Shown piece after piece: positions 18,173 to 28,452 of a stretch of DNA of 43,787 bases. The notes under the pieces were generated by a model. The model ran no database searches, was not told the origin of the DNA, and was given only the letters and a program-made list of their open reading frames with translations. The DNA comes from Halothiobacillus sp. Its GTDB lineage: Bacteria; Pseudomonadota; Gammaproteobacteria; Halothiobacillales; Halothiobacillaceae. The DNA is taken from positions 1-43,787 of the forward strand of contig JAGDVP010000008.1 in assembly GCA_023255735.1 (NCBI GenBank), read 5' to 3'. The stretch's first letter is position 1. Every line of letters begins with the position of its first letter. The position numbers and the translations under genes were made by a program.

Positions 18173-21100
18173 CTATTGGCTATTACTTTCGGCCAATTGG
18201 CGGCGCTTTTCCGTCAAAAACTCTTCAATTCGCGCAATCAAATCTGCCTCAGCATACGGTTTACCCAAGTAGGCGCTCACACCTAAGGCCTCGGCTCGAT
18301 TACGGTGTTTTTGCCCCGTGCGTGATGAAATCATAATCACCGGCACTGCGCGCGTTTGCGGGTCATTGCGGATAGCGCCCAGCAACTCAAACCCATCCAT
18401 GCGCGGCATTTCAATATCGGTGAGCACCACATCGGGCTGCTGCTCGTGCAGAATGCCAAGCGCCTCCACCCCATCTCGCGCCAAGACGACATCTAAATTA
18501 TTGCGCTCCAAGGTGCGCGCCGTCACTTTGCGCACGGTCAAGGAATCATCTACCACCATCACCACAGGGCGACGGCGTGCGACCGAACTCTGGGTTAAAT
18601 CAACCGAGCGATCATCACGACGCTGGAACTGCCGCACCAGCTCAAAGAGCTCCAACACCAGAATTACATTGCCATCATCGGCAATCGTAGCGCCAGACAG
18701 CCCCGGAATACGCCCCAGTTGCGGTCCTAGCGATTTCACAAACAGCTGAATGCCGCCCAATTGATAATCAACCTGGATCGCAAAACGGCGCTCGCCTAAC
18801 TTAAACAGGAATACCGGCCGGATGCCGGCTTCTTGGGTTTCGGCATTAAACGGGGTTTGGTTGAGCAATTCGCCCAAATAAAATAAGGGGTAACGTTCGC
18901 CATTTAAGGTCACGGCCGGCTTAGCGCTGGCGTATTGTTCCGCCAGCTGTACGGCGGTCATCCGCGTGACAGACACCACACCTTTATAAGGAATGGCATA
19001 GCGCTCATCCCCTAGGGCCACCAAAATACCCCGCGTCATCGCTTGCGTGAGCGGCAAGTTCAGTTGGATGCGGGTAAAGTGCCCCTGCTCAGAATTCAAA
19101 TCGACAAAGCCACCCAGTTCTCGCACGGCACTGGCGACAACATCCATGCCCACACCCCGACCCGCCACTTGCGAGACATTGCCCGCCGTCGAGAAGCCGG
19201 GTAGGAAAATTAACGCGCGCGCCTCGTCATCGGTCAGCTCAATATCGGCAGGCACCACCTTGCGCTCAATGGCTTTGCGCCGGATGGTGTCTAAATCCAA
19301 GCCACGGCCATCATCCTTCAATTCAAGGGTTACGTTGCCGCCAAAGCTTTCAATGGTGATCTCAATTTGGCCAATTTCTGGCTTGCCCAACGCTTGGCGC
19401 TCTTCCGGTGATTCAATGCCATGCGCCAAACTATTACGAATCATGTGCTCAAGCGAGGGCATTAAGCCGACTAAGGTCACACGGTCAAGCTCGGTCTCGC
19501 CATTATGGATAATCAACTCGGCATTGCGACCCATTTCATCGCCCACTTGGCGAACCACACGGCGCAAACGCCCGACCACATCGTTAAATCGCACCATCCG
19601 CAGCGCCAGCATGCCATCTTGCATTTTGCGCCCCAGGCGCGACTGTTGCAGCAAGAGCAATTGCGACTGCTCGGTTAAATCGCTCATGGCCTCTTCAATA
19701 CTGGAAATATCGCCCAAGCTTTCCATGATGCCGCGGCTTAACTCTTGCACTTGCGTGAAGCGATCGAACTCCAGCGGGTCAAACTCATCGGCGCTCAAGC
19801 CCGACTCGGCCATGAGCTCTGCTTTCATTTGCGATTCGGTTTCTATCTCCAAGCGGCGCAATTGGTTTCTTAAGCGCGCTAAGGTTTGCTGCAATTCAAA
19901 CAACTGCCGCTCAAATCCATTCACCTGACGATCAATCCGCGCCTGCAACAAGACGCTCTCGCCCACTTGGTTCACCATGGCATCAATGCGATCGGCATCG
20001 ACTCGAATTTGCTCGCGCCGCATTTCACCGGTTGAGCCGCCGGCACCGTGCGCCGATAGCAACTCTTGCTCTGGCTCTTGAGCCGACTCTTGCTCGGATC
20101 CGGCCGGCACCGCTTGCTCGGTGGGCTGCGGTGGAATTACCTGCGCAGTAGCAACCACCGAGGGCGCCGATGCGGGTTCAGATACGGGCTTATGCTTGGA
20201 CTCGGTATCAACAATTTGCGCCAACAAGGCCACTTGCGCGGGCACGGGCTCTTGCCGCCGCACCAGATCCAGCATTTTCGCCAGTTCATCGTAGGTGTGT
20301 TGCACGAGATAAATCAGATGGTCGGTTTGCTCACCCCCGCGGTCACGGGCACGATCTAAGCGATCTTCCAGCAAATGCGTTACATCGGCGAGGTTCAATA
20401 AACCCGCCATGCGCGCACCGCCTTTGAGGGTGTGCAAGTTGCGATGCAGCAATCGGATGGAGTCCAAATCATGCGGGTGCGAACGCCAATGCGCGATGTA
20501 CCCATCGGCTTTTTCTAGCAACTCTTCCGCTTCTTCCAGGAAAATTTGCAAGATGTCGGCATCTTGCTCGGCGGGTAGATCATCGGGGCGCACGGCAATC
20601 TCGAAATCGGCCGCCGCAGGCCGCGTAAACACGGGCTCATCAGCCGCGCCAAGCACTGGGCGCTCTGCACCCAGCGCGGGCCACGCATCAACCACCCGTT
20701 CTGCAATAGGCGCAACCTCAGATTTTGGCTGAGCCTCACCCTCTGCATTAGCTAAAGCATCGACAAGAGACGCCAAATCGGCGTAATCATCCACATCAAT
20801 TGCCGCCGAACCCACCTCGACCGGAGCGGCGCGTGCCAATGTTTGATCGATGTGCAGCGCGAGTTCCTGCTCAACGGCGTCAATCTCAGGGGCGGAAAAA
20901 CTCGGCTCAATCGCCCACTGCCGCAGGCGATCCATCATCAGCAAAGCGCGCTGGAATGCGGCCAAATCGGCATGATCGAGCAAGGTATTTTGCTCTTCCA
21001 ATAACCGAACCCACTCCTCAAGCCGCTGTGCAATCGTCGCAATGGGCTGAACCCCAGCCGTGCGCGCCGAGCCGAGCAGGGTATGCACCAAGCGCGCTAA

Positions 21101-24100
21101 TTCTTTGTCGCAGACCATCGTTATCTGATTTGTCAGCGCATGATCTACCTGATTGCGTAAGGCCTGGATATACCCAGATGACTCGGTATCAAAGATCTCA
21201 CGCAGCACGGGATCGAGAATAATCGGCTGGCGGGCAGGGGCTGCCTGCGCCTCTGGCGCGATGTGTTCACGCGATTCAACCCTTATTGCTTCAGGGGCAA
21301 CCGCATCAACCGCATCAACCGCATCAACCGCATCAACCGCATCAACCGCATCAACCGCTTCAACCGCTTCAACCGCTTCAACCGCTTCAACCGCTTCAAC
21401 CGCTTCAACCGCGTCAACCGCTTCAACGCTGATCGCTTCGGGGGCAACCGCCTCGATGCTAATCGCTTCGGGAGCCTCCTCTTCGCTCGCTCCGATTGCG
21501 TTCGGGGTGGCCATAGCGAGGGCATCTTCGGGCACTTCCTGCGCGTTATGTTCCGCCCATGCGGTACTACTTAATTCATCTAGGCTCAGCGTTTCTTCTT
21601 TTTCCTCATCGGCAGGCGACATCGCCGCGGCAGAACCTGCGGCCAGCGCGTTGCTCCAGCCCTCTGCTTTGGCAAGCGAGGCTTGCCAATACGCCGTAGG
21701 CGGCTGGTTACCGGCGGCCAAAACCGGCAAGGCTTGCGCCATCAGTTCAACCGCTGCCAGCACATCGGCACGAATCTCGTTGGTAACGGCAATCCGATCC
21801 TCAAGCACATGATTCAATAAATGCTCAAAAGCCCAACCCCAATCCCCAATAGCGGTTAATCCCACCATACGGCTACTGCCTTTAATGGTGTGGAAGCCAC
21901 GGCGAACGATCGTTAAGGCGTCGCGATGGCCACTATCTCGCCACTGGGTGGCCGCAGCTAAAATAGCGGGAACTTCCTCGGCCATTTCCTCGGCGAACAC
22001 CTCGCGCATTTCCAGCGTGAGCGCGTCAACCGGCGCACCATCTGATTTAGGCCCTGCAAGGGCGGGCGCAACCAAAGCTTCGTGTTCGGCCAAACTGAGG
22101 GCTTCGCTAGCTGCCTCATCAACTAATAGCGCATCCAAATCGCTCAATTCACAGGGATGCGCACCACGATCTGCCTCTGGCAGCACGCTGTCTAATGCCC
22201 CATCTTGGCTTGAATGCAGCGCATCAGCTTCAAGTTTAGTGGATACCGAAGGCGCAATCGGATTTTGCGCTGCCGCCTCATCCAATAATTCAGGCCAAGG
22301 CTCCGGTGCGGCAGGTTCAAGTGCGGGAAAGTCTATCGGAGGCGTCGCCTCGGGTTCAACCGCGGGCGGCATTTGTGCCCAGAACGGCAGTTCCTCCGCA
22401 GGTTCTAAGCTGTTTGGCGCTTCGAATTGCAACTCAAAGGCTTGCGCCAGACCAGGTTCAAGTTCTGGCTCAAGTTCTGGCTCGGCGTGCGCCTGCGCCC
22501 ACAATTGATTGGGTTGGGATAATTGCCGTTCAGCCCACTGATCCGCCGCTTCGAGGTCAGAAGGCACGGACTGCTCGATGGGTGGATGAGCGGGTAAATC
22601 TTCTTCCCGTTGTAACGGCTGCGGCGCATCCAACGAAAGCTCAATCCATTCGGGCACTTTGGCCTGTGACCCGTGGCTGGCTTCATCCTGTTCAAGTGCC
22701 GCCGCGATCGATGACGCAGATGCCAAGGCATCGGGTTCAAGTGGCATGGGCACGGGCGAGGGTGTGGGCAGCGCCGCCCAAGAATCGGGCTCAAACGCCT
22801 CGGGCGAAGCTCGGAGCTGCGCGATCAAATCATCCACGCTGGCAAGCGACTCATCTATAACGCCTGTGCGCTCAGGCTCGCTTAAAGCCTCAACAATTGG
22901 CAGAGTCGACAGTTCAGAAACCCGCTCAACGCCGCCATCGCGCTGCAATATCGGCAGCATTTCAACCGCGCCACTTAAGAATTGCAGCAGTTCTTTTTGA
23001 TGATTGCGCAAATTCTCTAAGTAAAATTCAATGGCAGCCGACACCTCAGCCAATGCGCCAAGTCCTTCGGGCGTGACTTGGGTTACATCTGAAGCGTTGG
23101 CAATTAGCCAGCACCGCAGCCCATCAATGAGCGGCATGGCGGCGTAAAACTGTGCCACCGTCAACGCATTACGCACCCCGGTAACCAACTCAACCGCATG
23201 GCCTAGCGTGTCGGAGGGCACCGGCTGACCACTCGGCCGCAAGGCGGTATTAACGATTTCTTTGGCGGCAATGATATCGTCGTAACAGGCGGTCGCGAGC
23301 GGCACCAGAGCCTGCTTAGCGGCTCGATCCACCGTTGTTAATATGGCATCAGTATCGACAATATGTTGACCAATTTGCGATACCACCTGCTCAGTGGTGA
23401 TAACGGCAACAGCCAATTTCATCAAAAAATCATCGCTTAAGAGCTCAGATCCCCGCACGACTAAAATCAGCTCGTCCAATGCATCGCGTATTAATGCCGA
23501 TTCATGATCGTAATTCAGTGCGCCGAGCACCCCGACGATATGCTCCAACCGGGGCTGAATACGCAAAAGCGGCTCAAGATCAGACTTAGCGCTGCGCACA
23601 AATAAATCCAAAACATCTTGCGCGGCATCCAGCTCTTCGGCCAAAACCTCGGCAACCTGTTTTAGAGCTGCAGTTTCCAAGCCTAAAAAGCGAATCCGCT
23701 CATGATCTGCCGATAAATTTTTACGCCAAACCTGAACCGTATCACCACAAAGCGCCTGGTCTTCGGGCAGTGACTCAATCAATTCAAGCAATAAGTCGGT
23801 CGCAAATTCAATGGCTTCAAAACGAATTAAAAGCTGATCGCGCCCTTGCATTACCATACGGAATAATCGCAAAACCCGACCAATCATGCGCTTAGCCAAA
23901 GGCAAATAACGCACTTGATCCGCATAAACCGCGTGCAGTAACTCCTCAAATACGCGCGTGGCCACCACAACGGCGCGATTAATCTCTCGATCAATCATTG
24001 CATCAAAGGTTTTGAGCAAATTCGCAATCGCACCAATATCGCCGCGCATCAAGAACAAAATCTGCTGTTCCATTTGCGATAACATCTGTTGCGAGGCGGC

Positions 24101-24610
24101 AATACCACTCGGCTCTGCGGCCTGCGTGCCTAGGTAGGGGCGAACAAAAACGCGACTTTCCGACCAAAAAATGCTGGCGCGAGTCAAAATATTTCGGGTA
24201 TCGAGCACCGACAATCCTTGAGCCGATCGCAACCGGTTAATCATCGGTTGCAGGCTTGCGGCATTAACGACCGCGCCGATACTCAAACGATCCAACACAG
24301 CGCGCAATAACCACGCGCCCTCGGTGACGGCGGTTAGGAGGGCTGTGGTGCGATCGGATGGGGATTCAAGTTGAACCAACGCAGCCATTTGCTCTTTAAA
24401 CAGAACGCGCAAGATGTGAAAATCCGACACAGCCAAAACAGCATCAATGGTTTTGATTGCCTGCAATGACTCAAACACATGCTCATTACCGCCGATGCCG
24501 CTGCTTAAATCATCCAGCGCGTGCAGTAATTGATCGAGTTTCTCTGTCAGCCCTTCCCGGAGCCAATCAAGAACTATTGAATCCACCTTTGATTCTGTGC
24601 GCATGGTCAC
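18173..24610 (-). CDS. chpA: Chemosensory hybrid histidine kinase ChpA (PilL)
   Basis: ChpA is the central CheA-type kinase of the twitching-motility system; it phosphorylates PilG and PilH. The 2145-residue protein has a long helical N-terminal region without a clear phosphorylatable His, resembling the FimL-like part of P. aeruginosa ChpA. Three Hpt modules follow: H907 in GFHTIKGSSRMVG, H1176 in LVHTLLGSARTAG and H1393 in NLHTLKGGARMAG. The CheA dimer/kinase core has its N box at about 1722 (HMIRNSLAHGIESPEE) and the G boxes DDGRGLDLD and GRGVGMDVV. A CheW-like domain and a C-terminal receiver follow; the acidic pair of the receiver is near 2021 and TDIEMPRMDG carries the phospho-acceptor. 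Acidic, Ala-rich linkers join the Hpt modules, and one contains an EAV/DAV tripeptide array (1063-1104). GTG at 24610 is preferred as start because TAGGAG lies 6 bases upstream. Confidence 0.93.
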   Translation of the reverse strand: MTMRTESKVDSIVLDWLREGLTEKLDQLLHALDDLSSGIGGNEHVFESLQAIKTIDAVLAVSDFHILRVLFKEQMAALVQLESPSDRTTALLTAVTEGAWLLRAVLDRLSIGAVVNAASLQPMINRLRSAQGLSVLDTRNILTRASIFWSESRVFVRPYLGTQAAEPSGIAASQQMLSQMEQQILFLMRGDIGAIANLLKTFDAMIDREINRAVVVATRVFEELLHAVYADQVRYLPLAKRMIGRVLRLFRMVMQGRDQLLIRFEAIEFATDLLLELIESLPEDQALCGDTVQVWRKNLSADHERIRFLGLETAALKQVAEVLAEELDAAQDVLDLFVRSAKSDLEPLLRIQPRLEHIVGVLGALNYDHESALIRDALDELILVVRGSELLSDDFLMKLAVAVITTEQVVSQIGQHIVDTDAILTTVDRAAKQALVPLATACYDDIIAAKEIVNTALRPSGQPVPSDTLGHAVELVTGVRNALTVAQFYAAMPLIDGLRCWLIANASDVTQVTPEGLGALAEVSAAIEFYLENLRNHQKELLQFLSGAVEMLPILQRDGGVERVSELSTLPIVEALSEPERTGVIDESLASVDDLIAQLRASPEAFEPDSWAALPTPSPVPMPLEPDALASASSIAAALEQDEASHGSQAKVPEWIELSLDAPQPLQREEDLPAHPPIEQSVPSDLEAADQWAERQLSQPNQLWAQAHAEPELEPELEPGLAQAFELQFEAPNSLEPAEELPFWAQMPPAVEPEATPPIDFPALEPAAPEPWPELLDEAAAQNPIAPSVSTKLEADALHSSQDGALDSVLPEADRGAHPCELSDLDALLVDEAASEALSLAEHEALVAPALAGPKSDGAPVDALTLEMREVFAEEMAEEVPAILAAATQWRDSGHRDALTIVRRGFHTIKGSSRMVGLTAIGDWGWAFEHLLNHVLEDRIAVTNEIRADVLAAVELMAQALPVLAAGNQPPTAYWQASLAKAEGWSNALAAGSAAAMSPADEEKEETLSLDELSSTAWAEHNAQEVPEDALAMATPNAIGASEEEAPEAISIEAVAPEAISVEAVDAVEAVEAVEAVEAVEAVEAVDAVDAVDAVDAVDAVDAVAPEAIRVESREHIAPEAQAAPARQPIILDPVLREIFDTESSGYIQALRNQVDHALTNQITMVCDKELARLVHTLLGSARTAGVQPIATIAQRLEEWVRLLEEQNTLLDHADLAAFQRALLMMDRLRQWAIEPSFSAPEIDAVEQELALHIDQTLARAAPVEVGSAAIDVDDYADLASLVDALANAEGEAQPKSEVAPIAERVVDAWPALGAERPVLGAADEPVFTRPAAADFEIAVRPDDLPAEQDADILQIFLEEAEELLEKADGYIAHWRSHPHDLDSIRLLHRNLHTLKGGARMAGLLNLADVTHLLEDRLDRARDRGGEQTDHLIYLVQHTYDELAKMLDLVRRQEPVPAQVALLAQIVDTESKHKPVSEPASAPSVVATAQVIPPQPTEQAVPAGSEQESAQEPEQELLSAHGAGGSTGEMRREQIRVDADRIDAMVNQVGESVLLQARIDRQVNGFERQLFELQQTLARLRNQLRRLEIETESQMKAELMAESGLSADEFDPLEFDRFTQVQELSRGIMESLGDISSIEEAMSDLTEQSQLLLLQQSRLGRKMQDGMLALRMVRFNDVVGRLRRVVRQVGDEMGRNAELIIHNGETELDRVTLVGLMPSLEHMIRNSLAHGIESPEERQALGKPEIGQIEITIESFGGNVTLELKDDGRGLDLDTIRRKAIERKVVPADIELTDDEARALIFLPGFSTAGNVSQVAGRGVGMDVVASAVRELGGFVDLNSEQGHFTRIQLNLPLTQAMTRGILVALGDERYAIPYKGVVSVTRMTAVQLAEQYASAKPAVTLNGERYPLFYLGELLNQTPFNAETQEAGIRPVFLFKLGERRFAIQVDYQLGGIQLFVKSLGPQLGRIPGLSGATIADDGNVILVLELFELVRQFQRRDDRSVDLTQSSVARRRPVVMVVDDSLTVRKVTARTLERNNLDVVLARDGVEALGILHEQQPDVVLTDIEMPRMDGFELLGAIRNDPQTRAVPVIMISSRTGQKHRNRAEALGVSAYLGKPYAEADLIARIEEFLTEKRRQLAESNSQ
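21299..21424. repeat. 9-bp minisatellite inside chpA, 14 tandem copies
   Basis: On the plus strand the unit AACCGCATC occurs six times in a row (21299-21352), then AACCGCTTC six times (21353-21406), AACCGCGTC once and AACCGCTTC once (to 21424). Each unit encodes DAV or EAV on the minus strand, giving 42 residues of ChpA (1063-1104). The unit length is a multiple of three, so gain or loss of copies would change linker length without shifting the reading frame. The two homogeneous blocks suggest recent expansion by slippage. Confidence 0.97.
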
Positions 24611-24799
24611 AAACCGCTCCTAGGATTTAATCGGCTGCCTTATCGCCGCAACCGATTTGCCGCTCCACTAGCCAAAACAAGCATTATGGAAACGATCATT
24701 CTTTATGAATCACTTTTCGATCAGGGGCATGCGCTAGGCTCATGTGCGCCTTATGATTGAATCTATCAGCGCAAAACCATCAAGCACGCCATCAAAGCC

Positions 24800-26815
24800 C
24801 TAGCGATCAGGCATTTTGAAGCCTGCAACCGAATTGTTCAGCTCTTGAGATAACGAACCCAATGCGCCAATTTCGTCTGCCGCTCGAATGGCTTTTTCGG
24901 TTGTATCTTGTGTTTCGGTACGGATTTCATTCACCGTTTCCCGCAGACTGGTGGCTACCGAAGCTTCCTGTTCGGTTACCTTGGCAATTTCACTAATTTG
25001 CTCAGAAAGGCTCAGCGAGACCGTTTCAATTTCTTGCAGCGCTTTACCGGCATTTTCAGCCAGTGTGGCACCACCCACCACATTGGTTGTGGTTTGTTCC
25101 ATGGCCAGCATGGCTTCAGAGGTATCGGTTTGAATCGTATTCACCAGCAACTCAATTTGGCGCGTCGCCTTACCCACGCGCTCGGCCAACCTTTGAACTT
25201 CATCGGCAACCACCGCAAAGCCTCGGCCGGCCTCACCTGCCATCGCCGCCTGAATGGCCGCATTCAATGCCAGAATGTTGGTTTGATCCGCAATATCGGT
25301 AATCAAACCCACGATGTCACCAATTTCTTGGGAAGATTCCCCCAGCCGTTTAATTCGTTTAGCCGTTTCTTGAATTTGTTCTCGAATATTCGCCATGCCG
25401 GTAATGGTTTCGCGCACGGCATCACCGCCCCGATGCGCCACATTCACCGAAGATTGTGCAATGGAAGCGGACTGTTGCGCGTTAAAAGATACGGCTTCAA
25501 TTTGATCGGCCATTTGGGCAATGGCATCTGAAACGGTACTAATTTGCAGCGCTTGCTTGCGTGAACTATCAGCCAATGCGCGTGAATCTGATTGCGAGCG
25601 CTGCACCGCGCCCGCGACGCGCTCGGAGGTGTCGTTAATCGTACCAACCAAATCACGCAAGGCATCAATGGAGTAGTTCACGGAATCTGCTATGGCGCCG
25701 GTAATTTCTTCTGTGACCGTGGTGTGTGAAGACAAATCCCCGTCGGCCAGCGTCATCATTTCATCCAGCAGTCGCAAAATAGCCTGCTGATTGCGTTGAT
25801 TTTGCGCTTCGGTAGAGCGCAAAGCACGCTGAGAATCTTGAACCAGAACGACCCCTAGCCACAACAGCAAGAGCAAGGCGGCTGAGCCCGTGAGATAACC
25901 CACATAGGCTAACTGACCTGAATGCACCTGATCATCCGTTAATGCCGCGCTTAATTTTGAAACATCTGTCGTGAATACACCGGAGGTTTTGTCGATGACA
26001 CTGGCCGCTTGGTTCGCGGCGAGCAGGGCAGGTGCCTGCGCCAACACATCAGAACCACCTTGGTTGACGGTGGCAAATAGCACCGCCACATCACGCAATT
26101 TGGCGCGCACGGCGGCGTCGGTAATTTGCGGCGCCATTCGGTTGCCATTTAAAAACCCGTTCAGCACACCGCCAAACAAGGCGACATCCCGGCCAAAACG
26201 ATCCGAGGCATTCGCTGCATCTTGATCGCCGCTGGTGATTTCACCCATGGTTAAACCAATCCGCTCAACCAGCATTAATTGACGTGTCGCAAGATACACA
26301 ACCTGAGGCGTGGCCTGACCGGCAATTAACGACTGCACGACATCATCGGAGCTTGAAAGCAAATCGGGCAACAATTGGTTGATTTGCGCTGCCAAGCCCG
26401 ACACGCCCAAAATGGCTTGCTGACCTTCCAGCACCTTGGCAAGCGCCAGATTGTATTGCGACCAGCTTTTTTGCACGGCAGCGAGTTCGGCTGCGCGGTT
26501 GCTCGGCACTTGGCCATCGGGGCGTTTGCTGTCTTTACCGCTGAGCGCGTCTAAATCGGCAATAAATTTTGCGCGCAACGCCAGCACGTTATCAAACGAG
26601 GTTTTGTTACCGCGAACGGCGCGCAGGGTTTCAATCGTCATCTCCTGCGCGGATCTTTCAAGCTGAGCGGCGATTAAGCGCCGATCAAGCAGCGATTGAT
26701 CGTTCTGCGCAGAAACGATAAAAATGATAACTGTCGCTAATAGGGCAATTGCCGCGACGGCGATTAACCCGATAATTTGACGACTTAGGCCGCCTAACCG
26801 AACTCCAAGACTCAT
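24800..26815 (-). CDS. pilJ: Methyl-accepting chemoreceptor PilJ
   Basis: PilJ is the inner-membrane receptor that feeds ChpA through PilI and ChpC. The 671-residue protein has a membrane segment at about residues 12-34 and a periplasmic region of about 270 residues. A second membrane segment lies at about 303-325 ([19 protein letters not shown]). The cytoplasmic signalling hairpin has the tip sequence [32 protein letters not shown], split here by the usual MCP pattern. The tip reads [15 protein letters not shown] rather than the common NAAIEAARAGEAGRG, as in PilJ proteins. It lies between pilI and chpA. The 190-bp gap to chpA holds no gene. Confidence 0.93.
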   Translation of the reverse strand: MSLGVRLGGLSRQIIGLIAVAAIALLATVIIFIVSAQNDQSLLDRRLIAAQLERSAQEMTIETLRAVRGNKTSFDNVLALRAKFIADLDALSGKDSKRPDGQVPSNRAAELAAVQKSWSQYNLALAKVLEGQQAILGVSGLAAQINQLLPDLLSSSDDVVQSLIAGQATPQVVYLATRQLMLVERIGLTMGEITSGDQDAANASDRFGRDVALFGGVLNGFLNGNRMAPQITDAAVRAKLRDVAVLFATVNQGGSDVLAQAPALLAANQAASVIDKTSGVFTTDVSKLSAALTDDQVHSGQLAYVGYLTGSAALLLLLWLGVVLVQDSQRALRSTEAQNQRNQQAILRLLDEMMTLADGDLSSHTTVTEEITGAIADSVNYSIDALRDLVGTINDTSERVAGAVQRSQSDSRALADSSRKQALQISTVSDAIAQMADQIEAVSFNAQQSASIAQSSVNVAHRGGDAVRETITGMANIREQIQETAKRIKRLGESSQEIGDIVGLITDIADQTNILALNAAIQAAMAGEAGRGFAVVADEVQRLAERVGKATRQIELLVNTIQTDTSEAMLAMEQTTTNVVGGATLAENAGKALQEIETVSLSLSEQISEIAKVTEQEASVATSLRETVNEIRTETQDTTEKAIRAADEIGALGSLSQELNNSVAGFKMPDR

Positions 26816-26935
26816 AGCAACTGCCCACTCCTAGCTAAAAAACAGGCGAATCCCTGTTGTGAAATCGAATGAAACTTTGATTACCACGCGCCACCCTGCC
26901 TGAACGCACCCCAAGCCCGTTCAATTCGCCGCGTA

Positions 26936-27451
26936 TTACGCCACCGCATTCATAAATTGATCGCTTTCTGTAAGCACATCTAGGTTCAAAATGGGCAACC
27001 ATTCATTATCAATGCGGGCTTCTCGCTGCACCCCCACCCAACGAGCTCCCGTCACGTTGCGCTCAGCGCTAAAGGGAATTTGGCGGATACCGTAAGATCG
27101 ACCGACCAAAAACGCGGCACTGAATCGTTGGGTTTTGGTCAAAAAAACAACCGAATGACGATTGGGTTCAGCGGGTTGATCAAAAAATAATCGGGATAAG
27201 TCATAAATCCCGGTTAAATCACCCCGCATGTTGGCGAGCCCCGTGACCCAAGGCTTAGCGCCCGGAACGCTCACTTGCTTTGGCGGTGGCAAAATAGCGC
27301 GCACTTGAATTAAGGGCACGAGCATTCTCTGCCCACCGGTACGAAACAGAATGGCCTGCCAAGTAGATTCGACTTTATCTGATTTTGGCATGCCAACCGC
27401 CTGGGATTTAGCTTGCGTTTCAATCCAGCGAATATATTCAAACAAATCCAT
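26936..27451 (-). CDS. pilI: CheW-like adaptor PilI
   Basis: The 171-residue CheW-domain protein couples PilJ to ChpA. Visible landmarks are RTGGQRMLVPLIQVRAILPPP, the VPGAKPWVTGLANMRGDLTGIYDLSRLF block that is the CheW signature, and a C-terminal PILNLDVLTESDQF. A good ribosome site, GGTAGG, is 4-5 bases before the ATG. It follows pilH by 20 bases, in the order pilG-pilH-pilI-pilJ known from Pseudomonas. Confidence 0.92.
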   Translation of the reverse strand: MDLFEYIRWIETQAKSQAVGMPKSDKVESTWQAILFRTGGQRMLVPLIQVRAILPPPKQVSVPGAKPWVTGLANMRGDLTGIYDLSRLFFDQPAEPNRHSVVFLTKTQRFSAAFLVGRSYGIRQIPFSAERNVTGARWVGVQREARIDNEWLPILNLDVLTESDQFMNAVA

Positions 27452-27471
27452 TTAACCTACCCCGCATGCAA

Positions 27472-27834
27472 TTAATGCAAAATGGTACTCAAAATTCCCA
27501 TGAGATCCGACTCTTTTACCGGTTTAACAAGATAATCTTTGGCGCCCTGACGCATGCCCCAGATTTTATCGGTTTGCTGATCTTTTGTGGTCACGATAAT
27601 GACAGGAATATGCGCGGTATCTGCGCCTTTATTCAGCTCCCGAGTTGCCTGAAAGCCGTTCATACCGGGCATAACCACATCCATCAATACCGCATCGGGC
27701 TGAGCACTTTTAACGAGCGCAATGCCATCTTCTGCATTTTTAGCAACCGATACTTTATGACCATTACGCTCCAGCATGGTTTGCAATACATAAACTTCAG
27801 TTGGAGAATCATCCACTACCACAATATGTGCCAC
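27472..27834 (-). CDS. pilH: Twitching motility response regulator PilH
   Basis: This is a stand-alone receiver domain of 120 residues. It shows the acidic pair in VVVDDSPTEVY, the phospho-acceptor Asp in VLMDVVMPGMNGF, the switch Thr in VIIVTTKDQ and Lys in YLVKPVKESDL. In P. aeruginosa PilH opposes or drains signal from PilG and influences the retraction motor. Position after pilG and the MDVVMPGMNGFQATREL block fit PilH. Confidence 0.93.
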   Translation of the reverse strand: MAHIVVVDDSPTEVYVLQTMLERNGHKVSVAKNAEDGIALVKSAQPDAVLMDVVMPGMNGFQATRELNKGADTAHIPVIIVTTKDQQTDKIWGMRQGAKDYLVKPVKESDLMGILSTILH

Positions 27835-27914
27835 AGCATTAATCCTTAATTCAATTTTTTCATTTTATGACCGGGCTTCATCCCCAATACCGAAAGGCGT
27901 GCAGGTTTGCAGCA

Positions 27915-28358
27915 TTAGGCGGCGTGACCTTGGGTATCTTGAGCCCGGTCACTTAAGGCAAACCGCCCAATGGCAGCAAATAGCTCTTCACTGGTGAACG
28001 GTTTCGTTAAGTAATCGGAAGCGCCAACAATGTTGCCGCGCGCTTTATCAAAAATACTATCTTTGCTTGAAAGCATAATGACGGGTGTGCGGGCAAAGCG
28101 CGCGTTGTGCTTGATGATGGCCGTGGTTTGGTAGCCATCAAGACGCGGCATAAGAATATCGATAATGACCACATCGGGTGAAAAATCACCAATTTTGGCC
28201 AACGCATCAAAGCCATCAACGGCGCTTTCAATCACGCAGCCTGCCTTGGAGAGCAAGCTGTCAGCTGTGCGCCGAATGGTTTTGCTGTCATCGACAATCA
28301 GTACTTTAAGCCCCGGAAAAGCAAGCGCCTCTGCAGACGATTCCATTGGATGTTCCAT
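27915..28358 (-). CDS. pilG: Twitching motility response regulator PilG
   Basis: The 147-residue single-domain receiver has an N-terminal extension of about 17 residues before the first beta strand (LKVLIVDDSKTIRRTADSLL). The phospho-acceptor is in VVIIDILMPRLDGYQT, the switch residue in VIMLSSKDS, and the lysine in YLTKPFTSEELF. PilG is the output of Pil-Chp toward pilus extension in Pseudomonas. It is the first gene of the cluster. No pilT, pilB or pilus structural gene is in the window. Confidence 0.92.
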   Translation of the reverse strand: MEHPMESSAEALAFPGLKVLIVDDSKTIRRTADSLLSKAGCVIESAVDGFDALAKIGDFSPDVVIIDILMPRLDGYQTTAIIKHNARFARTPVIMLSSKDSIFDKARGNIVGASDYLTKPFTSEELFAAIGRFALSDRAQDTQGHAA

Positions 28359-28423
28359 GGTGTGTTACCCAGTTATTTGAGATGCCTTGTAATTTAAGAC
28401 AGTTCGTTAAATCCCATGTGAGG

Positions 28424-28452
28424 AATGTACCCAACGCCGCCCGCTTATGCAA
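28424..28452 (-). promoter_or_regulatory. Possible promoter for pilGHIJ-chpAC
   Basis: On the minus strand TTGCAT (28447-28452), a 17-bp spacer and TACATT (28424-28429) lie about 65 bp before the pilG start, in the divergent gap shared with gshA (28359-28635). Match to consensus is moderate. The gap has no coding frame of interest. Confidence 0.35.

Noticed and set aside
21153-21812. 219-residue plus-strand open frame with a TAS tripeptide array, and the overlapping frame with INR/FNR repeats
   Set aside because: Both are opposite-strand readings of the 9-bp repeat in chpA. Any frame through a 9-bp repeat without stops looks like a repeat protein; chpA domains on the minus strand are clear.
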